64,000 nucleotides of DNA from Amorphophallus konjac. Lineage: Eukaryota > Streptophyta > Magnoliopsida > Alismatales > Araceae. The position numbers were made by a program, and so were the translations under genes. This document shows, one piece after another, positions 21,290 to 30,824 of the stretch (within the stretch, counting starts at the first letter, position 1; every line of letters begins with the position of its first letter). Under the pieces are notes generated by a model, which worked only from the letters and a program-made list of their open reading frames with translations, was not told where the DNA came from and did no database searches. The stretch covers positions 79,124,559 to 79,188,558 of the forward strand of contig CM040117.1 of assembly GCA_022559845.1 (NCBI GenBank), given 5' to 3'.

Positions 21290-22426
21290 CCTTGTATTTT
21301 CCTCTTTTTTGAAATTAATGAACAATCAAACAATTTCTTGAGGAGCCTTTTGCGCATCCACCTCTTGGAGAGGGCGACCCTCTCCTCCTCCACAGCTCCT
21401 GCGACGGGAGCAACCCCGGGGTGCGACGCCCCATCCCCTCGGTGCGACGCCGAGGTTCCCTCCCTCTTCTACGTCGTCTCCGGTTCAATTCGTGAGTTCC
21501 AGATTCAGCCCCGAGTTGCAGCGGCGACCCCATCTGGTGCTGATCGAATCTGGGCCCCCTCCTTTTTCTGTGGATACGTCTACAAGTCAGCGACGCGTGG
21601 GCCTTGGTTTCGCCTCGATCCGAGGTCGGCACCACCCGTGGCGGATTTCCTCGTGAGCTAGCGCAGGAGCCTCCATCTCTGCGCGCCCAGATCCTACCTC
21701 CTCCTTGCGAAAATCCCACAGGACGCACGACGCCGAGTTTGGAGCTGATTTTTTCAGGGTTTGTACCTCTCGTCGTCCTCTTTCCAACGCCGCCAACCTC
21801 GTCTCCTTCCGACGCCCGAGCTGTTCGTGGCGTCCGTTCCCGTGAGGTCGCGCGGATCTGTCCAGTCCACCCGGCGCCAGAAGACCCGGCGACTTCCCGA
21901 GTTCACGGCGTCCAACCTCGACCAGATCTGGTCGAGCCCTTTGGTCCGCACCTGCTGCTCTGCGTCCCCAGCGTCCTCCCTCAAGCGGAGCCTCGTTCGC
22001 CTTCCAGAACAGCGAGTTACCATTTTCCCCGCTCGACAGCGCGGTTCTGGAGGCAGCTTTCTTGTCCCCACTTGCAGGTGCGGCCACGGCTTCCACGATC
22101 GGATTCTGAGGGCGCCCTTTGGCCGAGGCTTCCTCCTGCGACCTAACTGCGCGTCGTCGCTGACGGTACCCCAATCGGACCCCGGAGCGGACCGTGAGAG
22201 CCCTTTTCGCCGAGTCGCGCGTTGCTGCGATTCTGCCGGTCGGCGTCCGGGCCTTCCTCGCGATCAACCACTCCACCGAGTGCCGCCCGTCAGCCCGTGT
22301 ATCGGCCACCCCGAATGGAGTTGTTGTAGCCTGTTATCTCCCTGTGAGGAGTGGGCACCATTGCTGGCTTGTACTTTTCTTTCATTGTGTGTATCGGGGT
22401 TGTCGGTCTCGGCCGGGGTTCCTTCC

Positions 22427-22448
22427 CCACGCCTAGGCGTGGAGGTAC
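22427..22448 (+). other. C1 LTR hairpin plus splice-donor-like site
   Basis: CCACGC/GCGTGG stem with a CTAG loop (22427-22442), directly followed by AG/GTACGT. Second copy at 29784-29804. NA3 has the same stem with a different loop at 54183-54200. Confidence 0.65.
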
Positions 22449-22821
22449 GTGCGACGCTCCCCCTTCGGCATTCTGCTTTACTAGTATGTGATTATTGCAT
22501 GCCGCGTGAGAGAGTAGGGATCCTAGCTAGCATTAAACACCGCGAGATCGTGAGCGAGAGTATTCCCATTCCGTGGCCCCAGTCGAGCACCGAGCTCGGA
22601 CTGGACTCCTATAGTTGCGCGTCGGCTCCTTTGCCGCTTTGATCCACTCGCTTCCCTCATAGGGACGGCCGTGGACTTGGGTTTCTTGTTGAGAGACGCC
22701 TCTCCCCGGAGGAATAGTACGGAAGTCGTTCACTCGGCTTGCCTTGTCACGTGTGAGTGCTGGCCGCACTTGGTCTTCATAGTAGGTCCAGTCCCTTTTT
22801 AGTCCCGTTCCGCGTCAAATT

Positions 22822-22876
22822 TGGTATCAGAGCATGGTCATCCAGTTTGTCCCTACAGACTGAGGTCCTAGGCCAT
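22822..22876 (+). other. C1 primer binding site and post-PBS box
   Basis: TGGTATCAGAGC (22822-22833), complementary to initiator-Met tRNA, 4 nt after the LTR. A box TTGTCCCTACA...GTCCTAGGCCAT (22847-22876) follows and is shared with NA1 and NA2. Confidence 0.88.
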
Positions 22877-23012
22877 GTCGAGTCATTAGATTTGCTAGAG
22901 TTCATTTGAGTCCATAGGTCTACTACTTGCATTGGAGTCCATTGTTGAGTTAGGAGTTTTCTGTCTAGGTTCGTGTCTAGTACCATTTCATCCTTGTCCC
23001 TTAGAGTCTTGC

Positions 23013-24551
23013 ATGCCCACCCGGCGTGGTACATCCTACCATCGCCCTATCCAGATGGCTGACCCTAGGAATCCCGTCCCAGATGACCTATCCCTGCGGG
23101 AGATGATCGAGACCCTGAGTCTCAACTTTAGGAACCACGCCGATCGGATGGAGGGCCGGATGAAGGCCATGGAGGATCGGCTGGGAGATGTGGAGGGTCG
23201 GGTTGAGGCCTCTAACCGGACCATCCAAGGTCTGGTTGATCGCCCCCAGGGTAGAGCCCCACCGGTGGATGTTCCCGAGCAGGCCCATGGCCAACGTGAC
23301 CCTGCTCCTCGACCCGACCAGCCTAGGGGAGGCAATAGGAGACCCCACGTGCATGAGTTAGATGATTTTGGGTCCGATAATGAGAGTGAGGGCTATGGCC
23401 GTGATCGCCAAGGCCATCGGTATTATAGGGATGAGGAAGATGAGCGTCTCCTTAGATCCGTGCGGGTGGACCCTCCTACCTTTGATGGGTCATTGGACCC
23501 CGATGTTTTTAGTGATTGGGCTGCTAGTATGGATCGTTATTTTGAGTGGGTCGACATGGCAGAACATCGGAAAGTCCGATATGCCAAGATGAAGTTGATT
23601 GGAAGGGCCCAAACCTACTGGGCCAATGTGGAGAGCCTAGTGAGACGTCAGGGCACACCCCCGATTGAGACGTGGGTAGATATGAAGGAGAAGCTCCGGC
23701 AGAAGTACGTCCCTCGTTCCTACCGCCACCAGTTAGTTGATCGGTGGCAGACCCTTAGTCAGGGGAACCGGCCTGTGGCAGAATACATCGCCGAATTTGA
23801 TGATTGTCTCCTGCGATGTGGAGTCTCGGAGGAAGCCATCATGACTATAGCCCGCTTCCGTCGAGGTCTGCGACGGAACCTCCAGATTGAGTTACTCCGC
23901 CGCCACGTGGCTACCTTAGATGAGGCGTACCAGGTCGCTCGTGATATGGAGCTATTTGAGTTTGAGTTTGTGCCCGATCAGCGCCCCGCTCCCACATACC
24001 CTCGTGGGACGGACTCTCGCACTAGCACAGGACAGTATGCGAGGGGACCCGTGGCCCGACCACAGGACCCCACTCGTCCGGATTTTGCTCCTAGGCCCCG
24101 GCCTCCACCTCCCCAGAGGGACTATCCACCTCGCCCCCAGGCCCCAGCTCCCGCACCCCCTCGGCCCCAGCAGCCCACTATTCCTACCCGACCTCAGCTT
24201 CCACCACCCCCGGCCCGTCGTGATGACAAGGGAAAGGGGCCGATGATTGGTGGAGCACCGCAGGGCTCTAGGCCTCGTGGAGATTGTTATCGATGCGGGG
24301 GGGTCGGTCATTATGCTACTCTGTGCCCTTCTCGGCAGCAGACCGTGGCCTTTGGAGATACCTCAGTAGGTGAGGCCGCACCCGAGGTCGAGCCTGTCAG
24401 TTATGAGGCAGACCCAGAGCTCGCCGAGGAGTTCTTTGATGAGTTGTTAGAGGGAGAGTCGTCAGGTGTCCAGGGCACGCAGTGCCAGGATGGTGTTCAG
24501 CTAGGTGTTGTCAGGTGCGTCTTGACCCAGCCTTTGGTGAGTGATGACTAG
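23013..24551 (+). CDS. gag: C1 gag
   Basis: Structural protein that would build the virus-like particle. The open frame starts at 22932, but MPTRRGTSYHRPIQ (23013) is preferred because the first 27 codons overlap the leader; MADPRNPV (23055) is another possible start. Order: an amphipathic helical segment (FRNHADRMEGRMKAMEDRLG), an acidic linker, the capsid-type core (FDGSLDPDVFSDWAASMDRYF, YAKMKLIGRAQTYWANVESL, PIETWVDMKEKLRQKYVP and RFRRGLRRNLQIELL), a Pro-rich region, and one CCHC zinc knuckle CYRCGGVGHYATLC (about 24283-24325). It ends at TAG 24549-24551, in the same frame as pol. NA1 and NA3 carry a recognisably related core. Confidence 0.92.
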   Translation: MPTRRGTSYHRPIQMADPRNPVPDDLSLREMIETLSLNFRNHADRMEGRMKAMEDRLGDVEGRVEASNRTIQGLVDRPQGRAPPVDVPEQAHGQRDPAPRPDQPRGGNRRPHVHELDDFGSDNESEGYGRDRQGHRYYRDEEDERLLRSVRVDPPTFDGSLDPDVFSDWAASMDRYFEWVDMAEHRKVRYAKMKLIGRAQTYWANVESLVRRQGTPPIETWVDMKEKLRQKYVPRSYRHQLVDRWQTLSQGNRPVAEYIAEFDDCLLRCGVSEEAIMTIARFRRGLRRNLQIELLRRHVATLDEAYQVARDMELFEFEFVPDQRPAPTYPRGTDSRTSTGQYARGPVARPQDPTRPDFAPRPRPPPPQRDYPPRPQAPAPAPPRPQQPTIPTRPQLPPPPARRDDKGKGPMIGGAPQGSRPRGDCYRCGGVGHYATLCPSRQQTVAFGDTSVGEAAPEVEPVSYEADPELAEEFFDELLEGESSGVQGTQCQDGVQLGVVRCVLTQPLVSDD

Positions 24552-27500
24552 CGTCGCACCACCATTTTTCACACCTTTTGCAGGCTGGGTGGGAAGGTCT
24601 GTAAGGTGATTATTGATAGTGGGAGTTGCATTAATGCCATTTCCACGGGTACAGTGAAACGCTTGGGGTTAACCCCCGTGGACCATCCCTCCCCTTATCG
24701 TGTGTCATGGGTAGACACCACCTCTATTCCAGTCAGGCAGCGATGTCTGGTGCCTTTGCAGTTCCACGCCTACCAGGAGGAGATTTGGTGTGACGTGTTG
24801 CCTATGGAGGTAGGCAGCATTATCTTAGGGAGACCCTGGCTTTTCGATAGAGATGCTACCCTCCATGGCCGGTCGAACACATGCACCTTCGATCACAAAG
24901 GCCAGAGGATCACCCTTCATCCATCCCAGCCGACACGCCCTCCCGTTCGGGGTCCCACTGGGCCTAGTACCCCCAGCACTGATACTTCTGGGCCCAGTAC
25001 CCCATCTTTGGCTCCGACCACGACACCCCCTCCTGTTGCTCCCACCCCGGTTGATCCTCCGACTAGGAGGCTGATGCTTATTAGTCCCCGGGAGATGGAG
25101 CGCGAATTCATTAGAGGGGACCCCATCTACGCTGTCGTTGTTCGGGAGAGGGTTAGTGAGGCGGAGGGTGAGCTCCCTTCTGATGTTGCTGTTATCCTTC
25201 AGGAGTTTTCTGATGTTTTCCCTGCTGAGTTGCCTGAGGGTCTTCCCCCCATGCGGGATATACAGCACGCTATTGATTTGATCCCGGGGTCATCTCTACC
25301 CAACTTACCCCATTTTAGGATGAGCCCCGCTGATCATGCTGAGCTCCTGCGTCAGATTGAGGAGTTACTGGCTAGGGGATACATCCGTGAGAGCATGAGC
25401 CCTTGTGCCGTCCCTGCATTACTTGCCCCAAAGAAAGACGGTACTTGGAGGATGTGTGTAGACAGCCGTGCAATCAATAAGATCACGGTGAAGTACAGAT
25501 TTCCCATTCCCCGCTTGGATGATATGTTGGATATGATGGCGGGAGCCACTGTGTTTTCCAAGATAGATTTAAAGAGTGGCTATCACCAGGTGAGAGTCAG
25601 GCCTGGTAATGAATGGAAGACGGCCTTTAAGACCAAGGATGGCCTTTATGAGTGGCTGGTCATGCCCTTTGGGCTGACCAATGCTCCCAGCACCTTTATG
25701 CGGCTGATGACCCAGGTCCTGCGACCATTGATGGGGGTCTTCGTGGTTGTCTATTTCGATGATATACTCATTTATAGCCGCACCCGGGAGGACCACCTAG
25801 ACCACCTTAGGCAGGTCTGTCTCATCCTGAGGAGAGAGAGCCTTTATGCTAACCCGAAGAAGTGCGCTTTCATGACTACACAGGTCACTTTCTTGGGGTT
25901 CATTGTCTCTAGTGATGGAGTCTCCGCCGACCCGGAGAAGGTCAGGGCTATAGTGGAGTGGCCCGAACCTCGCACCCTGCACGATGTCCGTAGTTTTCAC
26001 GGGCTGGCGACCTTCTATCGCCGATTCATTCGAGGTTTTAGTTCCATCACCGCCCCCATCACTGATTGCATTCGAAAAGGGGCGTTTGAGTGGACCAGGG
26101 CCGCTTCGGCTGCATTTGCGCTCCTCAAGGAGCGCATGACCCAGGCACCTATCCTTCGTCTACCAGATTTCACGAAGGTGTTTGAGGTCTCTTGCGATGC
26201 CTCTGGGGTTGGTATTGGAGGAGTTCTGAGTCAGGAGGCTCACCCCGTTGCCTTTTTTAGCGAGAAGTTGGGGGATGCCCGACTGCGTTATTCTACATAC
26301 GACAAGGAGTTCTACGCAGTTGTGCAGGCTCTGCGGCATTGGAGACACTATCTTCTACACCAGGAGTTCGTCCTGTTTTCTGATCATGAGGCACTCCGAT
26401 ATCTCCATGCCCAGAAGAAACTCAACCCTCGTCATAGTCGTTGGGTAGAGTTCCTCCAGGAGTATACTTTTGTGCTGAGGCACAAGCCCGGTATGGAGAA
26501 CCGGGTCGCTGATGCTTTGAGCCGCCGTGCTCACCTTTTGACCACCATGAGTGTAGAGGTGGTGGGGATGGATAGGATGAGGGAGTTGTACGCAGATTGT
26601 CCGGACTTCGGTCCGATCTACACCACCCTCCAGGCAGGCCCGTCCCGAGAGTATTCAGATTACATGCTGCATGACGGTTATCTTTTCCATGGGAGTCGCT
26701 TATGCGTTCCGCGGACCTCGGTTCGCGATTTTCTTACTTGGGAGATGCATGCGGGCGGTCTAGCTGGCCACTTCGGCCGGAATAAGACCGTTGAGGCAGT
26801 TGAGCATCGCTTCTATTGGCCTAGCCTGAAGCGTGATGTTGCCCGGATCGTGGCCCAGTGCCGCATTTGTGCTTTGGCCAAGCAGAGGAAGCAGAATACT
26901 GGCCTGTATACTCCCCTCCCCGTGCCGGACAGTCCATGGCAGGACATCAGCATGGACTTTGTGTTAGGTCTGCCCCGTACCTCGCGTCATCATGATTCCA
27001 TTTTCGTGGTGGTAGACAGGTTCTCTAAGATGGCTTTGTTTATTCCCTGTTCCAAGACATCTGACGCCTCTAGAGTTGCCCGTCTGTTCTTCACTCATTG
27101 TGTCTCCCGGTTTGGGCTTCCACGTACCATAGTGTCCGATAGGGATGTGCGTTTCACGAGCTACTTTTGGAAAACCCTTTGGCATATGATGGGCACCCAG
27201 CTGAAATTCTCCACCGCCTACCACCCCCAGACCGATGGTCAAACAGAGGTAGTCAATAGGAGTTTGGGGGATCTTCTTAGGTGCCTAGTGCGTGATCGTG
27301 TCGGGGACTGGGACTTGGTTCTGCCTTTAGCAGAGTTTGCTTATAATGACTCGGTCAATAGGTCTACAGGTCTGAGCCCTTTTGAGATTGTTACTGGTCG
27401 TAGACCTAGGAAACCGATAGATTTGGTCCCCTTACCCATCCAGGCCCGTGTCTCTGAGTCAGCTGAGTCCTTTGCAGAGCATATTAGGCAGTTGCATGAG

Positions 27501-28175
27501 CATATACGTCGTCATATAGAGGCCAGCAACGCACGTTATAAGGAATTAGCTGACGCGCATCGACGCACCCGTGAGTTCCAAGTGGGAGAGTACGTCATGA
27601 TCAGGGTTAGACCTGAACGGTTCCCTTCAGGGGCCGTGAAGAAACTCCAGGACCGCGGTGCAGGACCCTTCCGAGTTCTGAAGCGAATAGGGTCGAATGC
27701 GTATGAGATTGAGCTACCAGACGACTATGGGATCAGTTCGACGTTCAATGTCTCTGATCTGGTGGCATATCGGGATCCCGCGGTGATTCCCAGTGAGCTT
27801 TTTGGGCCTACCCCTCCTGTTGAGAGCATTACACCATCTCAGCGTCCACCTCCTCCAGCCCCATTACAGACACGCGAGCATGTAGATTACATACTGGATG
27901 AGCAGGTGACCACGACCAGGAGCGGAGCCTACCAACGCTTTCTAGTGCGTTGGAGAGGGCGCCCTGCGACAGACGACACCTGGATCACACGTGGAGAGCT
28001 GGAGCGGATCGACCCGGACCTGCTGGAGCGTTACTTGAGCGACCGTGACCCTTACTCGACAGGGTCGAGCTCTTCCCACCCGGGGAGAATTGGTGAGGAC
28101 ACACGCCGCATCACTCGACGGAGCACACGGAGCATGCCGGCATCCCTTTGGCTCGGCGATCATCTAGCAGATTAG
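24552..28175 (+). CDS. pol: C1 pol: protease, RT, RNase H, integrase, chromodomain
   Basis: Continues in the gag frame after a single UAG; no ATG is evident near its start (the first possible initiator codon at 24606 is GTG), so readthrough or a mutated gag-pol fusion is likely. Protease: VIIDSGS (about 24606-24626) and ILGRPW. Reverse transcriptase: MCVDSRAINKITVKYRFPIP, KIDLKSGYHQVRV, LPFGL-type MPFGLTNAP, and catalytic YFDDILIYS (about 25752-25778). RNase H: SCDASGVGIGGVL, DKEFYAV, FSDHEAL, VADALSRR. Integrase: HHCC zinc region (GHFGRNKT ... CRICALAK), acidic residues in SMDFVLGL, SDRDVRF and GQTEVVNR; then GPFRVLKRIGSNAYEIELP. Chromodomain: DYILDEQV ... RFLVRWRGRPATDDTWI (about 27885-27990), which can direct integration to marked chromatin. 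The last 28 codons lie in the 3' LTR. Full length, no other stop. Confidence 0.95.
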   Translation, partial: RRTTIFHTFCRLGGKVCKVIIDSGSCINAISTGTVKRLGLTPVDHPSPYRVSWVDTTSIPVRQRCLVPLQFHAYQEEIWCDVLPMEVGSIILGRPWLFDRDATLHGRSNTCTFDHKGQRITLHPSQPTRPPVRGPTGPSTPSTDTSGPSTPSLAPTTTPPPVAPTPVDPPTRRLMLISPREMEREFIRGDPIYAVVVRERVSEAEGELPSDVAVILQEFSDVFPAELPEGLPPMRDIQHAIDLIPGSSLPNLPHFRMSPADHAELLRQIEELLARGYIRESMSPCAVPALLAPKKDGTWRMCVDSRAINKITVKYRFPIPRLDDMLDMMAGATVFSKIDLKSGYHQVRVRPGNEWKTAFKTKDGLYEWLVMPFGLTNAPSTFMRLMTQVLRPLMGVFVVVYFDDILIYSRTREDHLDHLRQVCLILRRESLYANPKKCAFMTTQVTFLGFIVSSDGVSADPEKVRAIVEWPEPRTLHDVRSFHGLATFYRRFIRGFSSITAPITDCIRKGAFEWTRAASAAFALLKERMTQAPILRLPDFTKVFEVSCDASGVGIGGVLSQEAHPVAFFSEKLGDARLRYSTYDKEFYAVVQALRHWRHYLLHQEFVLFSDHEALRYLHAQKKLNPRHSRWVEFLQEYTFVLRHKPGMENRVADALSRRAHLLTTMSVEVVGMDRMRELYADCPDFGPIYTTLQAGPSREYSDYMLHDGYLFHGSRLCVPRTSVRDFLTWEMHAGGLAGHFGRNKTVEAVEHRFYWPSLKRDVARIVAQCRICALAKQRKQNTGLYTPLPVPDSPWQDISMDFVLGLPRTSRHHDSIFVVVDRFSKMALFIPCSKTSDASRVARLFFTHCVSRFGLPRTIVSDRDVRFTSYFWKTLWHMMGTQLKFSTAYHPQTDGQTEVVNRSLGDLLRCLVRDRVGDWDLVLPLAEFAYNDSVNRSTGLSPFEIVTGRRPRKPIDLVPLPIQARVSESAESFAEHIRQLHEHIRRHIEASNARYKELADAHRRTREFQVGEYVMIRVRPERFPSGAVKKLQDRGAGPFRVLKRIGSNAYEIELPDDYGISSTFNVSDLVAYRDPAVIPSELFGPTPPVESITPSQRPPPPAPLQTREHVDYILDEQVTTTRSGAYQRFLVRWRGRPATDDTWITRGELERIDPDLLERYLSDRDPYSTGSSSSHPGRIGEDTRRITRRSTRSMPASLWLGDHLAD
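28055..28090 (+). other. C1 palindrome and polypurine tract
   Basis: CTCGACAGGGTCGAG (28055-28069), then CGGGGAGAAT next to the LTR. Plus-strand priming site by position. Confidence 0.75.
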
Positions 28176-30174
28176 CAGAGTTATCCCTATTTATTTTTTT
28201 CATGCTTTAGGCCATGTTGGGCCTTAGATTAGTCCCTGCGTGGACACTGCTTTCTAGTTGTGGGCCCTTGTAGGCCAATTGGACATTTTTTTATGCTTTG
28301 TAGGCTTATTTAGAGGGCAAAGGGTTAGTGGGCCATCTTGTGCTCCACTCCTCCTTGGCCCATGTGGGGATTTGCGCACCCACCCCTAGGGTTAGGGTTT
28401 TGGGCGCATCCCACCTCCTCCAAGTGGAGGAGGTAGCAGCCGCCTTCCTTTTTGGGCGCCCCCCCCTTTCCCCTTTCCACTCTCCCCCCCTTGCCTCACT
28501 TGAGCGCACCCTCCTTGATTGGAGGGAGGGCTGGTCGCAACCCCCCTTGAATGGAGGGAGTTGGGGCCCACCCCTCCTCCCATTTGCGCCCCCACCCCTC
28601 ATGTGGCTAGGTTGAAACCCTAGTTTCCCCCCCCCGGGTATATAACCCTTGTATTTTCCTCTTTTTTGAAATTAATGAACAATCAAACAATTTCTTGAGG
28701 AGCCTTTTGCGCATCCACCTCTTGGAGAGGGCGACCCTCTCCTCCTCCACAGCTCCTGCGACGGGAGCAACCCCGGGGTGCGACGCCCCATCCCCTCGGT
28801 GCGACGCCGAGGTTCCCTCCCTCTTCTACGTCATCTCCGGTTCAATTCGTGAGTTCCAGATTCAGCCCCGAGTTGCAGCGGCGACCCCGTCTGGTGCTGA
28901 TCGAATCTGGGCCCCCTCCTTTTTCTGTGGATACGTCTACAAGTCAGCGACGCGTGGGCCTTGGTTTCTCCTCGATCCGAGGTCGGCACCACCCGTGGCG
29001 GATTTCCTCGTGAGCTAGCGCAGGAGCCTCCATCTCTGCGCGCCCAGATCCTACCTCCTCCTTGCGAAAATCCCACAGGAAGCGCGACGCCGAGTTTGGA
29101 GCTGATTTTTTCAGGGTTGGTACCTCTCGTCGTCCTCTTTCCAACGCCGCCAACCTCGTCTCCTTCCAACGCCCGAGCTGTTCGTGGCGTCCGTTCCCGT
29201 GAGGTCGCGCGGATCTGTCCAGTCCACCCGGCGCCAGAAGACCCGGCGACTTCCCGAGTTCACGGCGTCCAACCTCGACCAGATCTGGTCGAGCCCTTTG
29301 GTCCGCACCTGCTGCTCTGCGTCCCCAGCGTCCTCCCTCAAGCGGAGCCTCGTTCGCCTTCCAGAACAGCGAGTTACCATTTTCCCCGCTCGACAGCGCG
29401 GTTCTGGAGGCAGCTTTCTTGTCCCCACTTGCAGGTGCGGCCACGGCTTCCACGATCGGATTCTGAGGGCGCCCTTTGGCCGAGGCTTCCTCCTGCGACC
29501 TAACTGCGCGTCGTCGCTGACGGTACCCCAATCGGACCCCGGAGCGGACCGTGAGAGCCCTTTTCGCCGAGTCGCGCGTTGCTGCGATTCTGCCGGTCGG
29601 CGTCCGGGCCTTCCTCGCGATCAACCACTCCACCGAGTGCCGCCCGTCAGCCCGTGTATCGGCCACCCCGAATGGAGTTGTTGTAGCCTGTTATCTCCCT
29701 GCGAGGAGTGGGCACCATTGCTGGCTTGTACTTTTCTTTCATTGTGTGTATCGGGGTTGTCGGTCTCGGCCGGGGTTCCTTCCCCACGCCTAGGCGTGGA
29801 GGTACGTGCGACGCTCCCCCTTCGGCATTCTGCTTTACTAGTATGTGATTATTGCATGCCGCGTGAGAGAGTAGGGATCCTAGCTAGCATTAAACACCGC
29901 GAGATCGTGAGCGAGAGTATTCCCATTCCGTGGCCCCAGTCGAGCACCGAGCTCGGACTGGACTCCTATAGTTGCGCGTCGGCTCCTTTGCCGCTTTGAT
30001 CCACTCGCTTCCCTCATAGGGACGGCCGTGGACTTGGGTTTCTTGTTGAGAGACGCCTCTCCCCGGAGGAATAGTACGGAAGTCGTTCACTCGGCTTGCC
30101 TTGTCACGTGTGAGTGCTGGCCGCACTTGGTCTTCATAGTAGGTCCAGTCCCTTTTTAGTCCCGTTCCGCATCA
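28091..30174 (+). repeat. C1 3' LTR (2084 bp)
   Basis: TGGTGAGGACACACG ... TTCCGCATCA; nearly identical to 20730-22817, with a shorter C run at about 28627-28636. Confidence 0.95.
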
Positions 30175-30372
30175 GGATGCTCCTGTCTTCGATGAAGGCT
30201 CGGACCGCTGAGAAGAAGCGGTTGAAGAACGCGGGGGTCTCCCGCCTGGCCGAGAAGCACGCTCGCCCGACCGAGGGGCATGCCAGCTTGATCGAGGAGC
30301 GTCCAGCCGAGGAAGTCCGCTGCCAGGATCTCCCGCCCTTAGAGCCAGAGGCGGCTGCCGCTACTGGGGGAG
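30175..30372 (+). pseudogene. Antisense ORF, segment between C1 and NA2
   Basis: Basic helical segment (MKARTAEKKRLKNAGVSRLA) then acidic and Ala-rich, in frame with 20729. It is interrupted by NA2 at 30372 and continues in the same frame at 37986 (GGVTEPDRP). Confidence 0.7.
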
Positions 30373-30789
30373 TGATGGGGACATTGCTTACCACTTCCCA
30401 TTTCTCCAAGGGTCCCGATGCTCGCCATTGTATTCATCTTGATTTTCTGAGTCTAGCTATGTAATTTTCATATCTTTCTTTGAGTCTTAACCATGTAATT
30501 TTCCTTTTATTGAGTCAAGTACCTAAGTTAGTGAGTCATCTATCTAAGTCTAAGTATCATTAGGTGGCCTAGTGGGATAACGGGCCCACTTCAATGGGCT
30601 TGGCCCATGGGCGCCCCCTTCCCCCCTTGGTCATTTGTCAATAGTCCAAAAGTTGAGGACTTTTTGTAAATTGAGGGTTTCCTATAAATAGGACCCCAAT
30701 CCCTCCATGGAGAACTAATTAATGAATGAATGAAAGTTTAAGAGAAATCTTGAAATCCCTTGTGTTCTCTCCCTCTCTCTCTCTATCTC

Positions 30790-30824
<35 letters not shown>

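Larger units (their letters stand above)
20730..22817 (+). repeat. C1 5' LTR (2088 bp)
   Basis: TGGTGAGGACACACG ... TTCCGCGTCA. The long open frames inside it (both strands) are repeated in the other LTR, have no recognisable domain and are attributed to high GC. Confidence 0.95.
20730..30174 (+). mobile_element. Autonomous-type chromovirus C1 (Ty3/gypsy)
   Basis: Complete element, 9445 bp: LTRs 20730-22817 and 28091-30174, target duplication GGATG (20725-20729 and 30175-30179), Met-tRNA PBS, gag, pol with all enzymatic domains and a chromodomain, then PPT. LTRs differ by roughly a dozen substitutions and small indels by eye, so insertion is recent. The only clear coding defect candidate is the UAG between gag and pol. 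Confidence 0.95.

Noticed and set aside
21587..22642. Long overlapping open frames on both strands in the C1 LTR (240 and 293 codons), repeated at 28944-29999
   Set aside because: They lie inside a GC-rich LTR, occur in both LTR copies, have no recognisable domain and overlap promoter, leader and hairpin signals.
24606..24608. Pol start codon at 24606
   Set aside because: The codon is GTG and the frame is open back to the UAG at 24549; coding similarity begins upstream of any start.
24552..28175. Endogenous pararetrovirus (Caulimoviridae) origin for the RT region
   Set aside because: Integrase, chromodomain, LTRs, target duplication and PPT all identify a Ty3/gypsy chromovirus.
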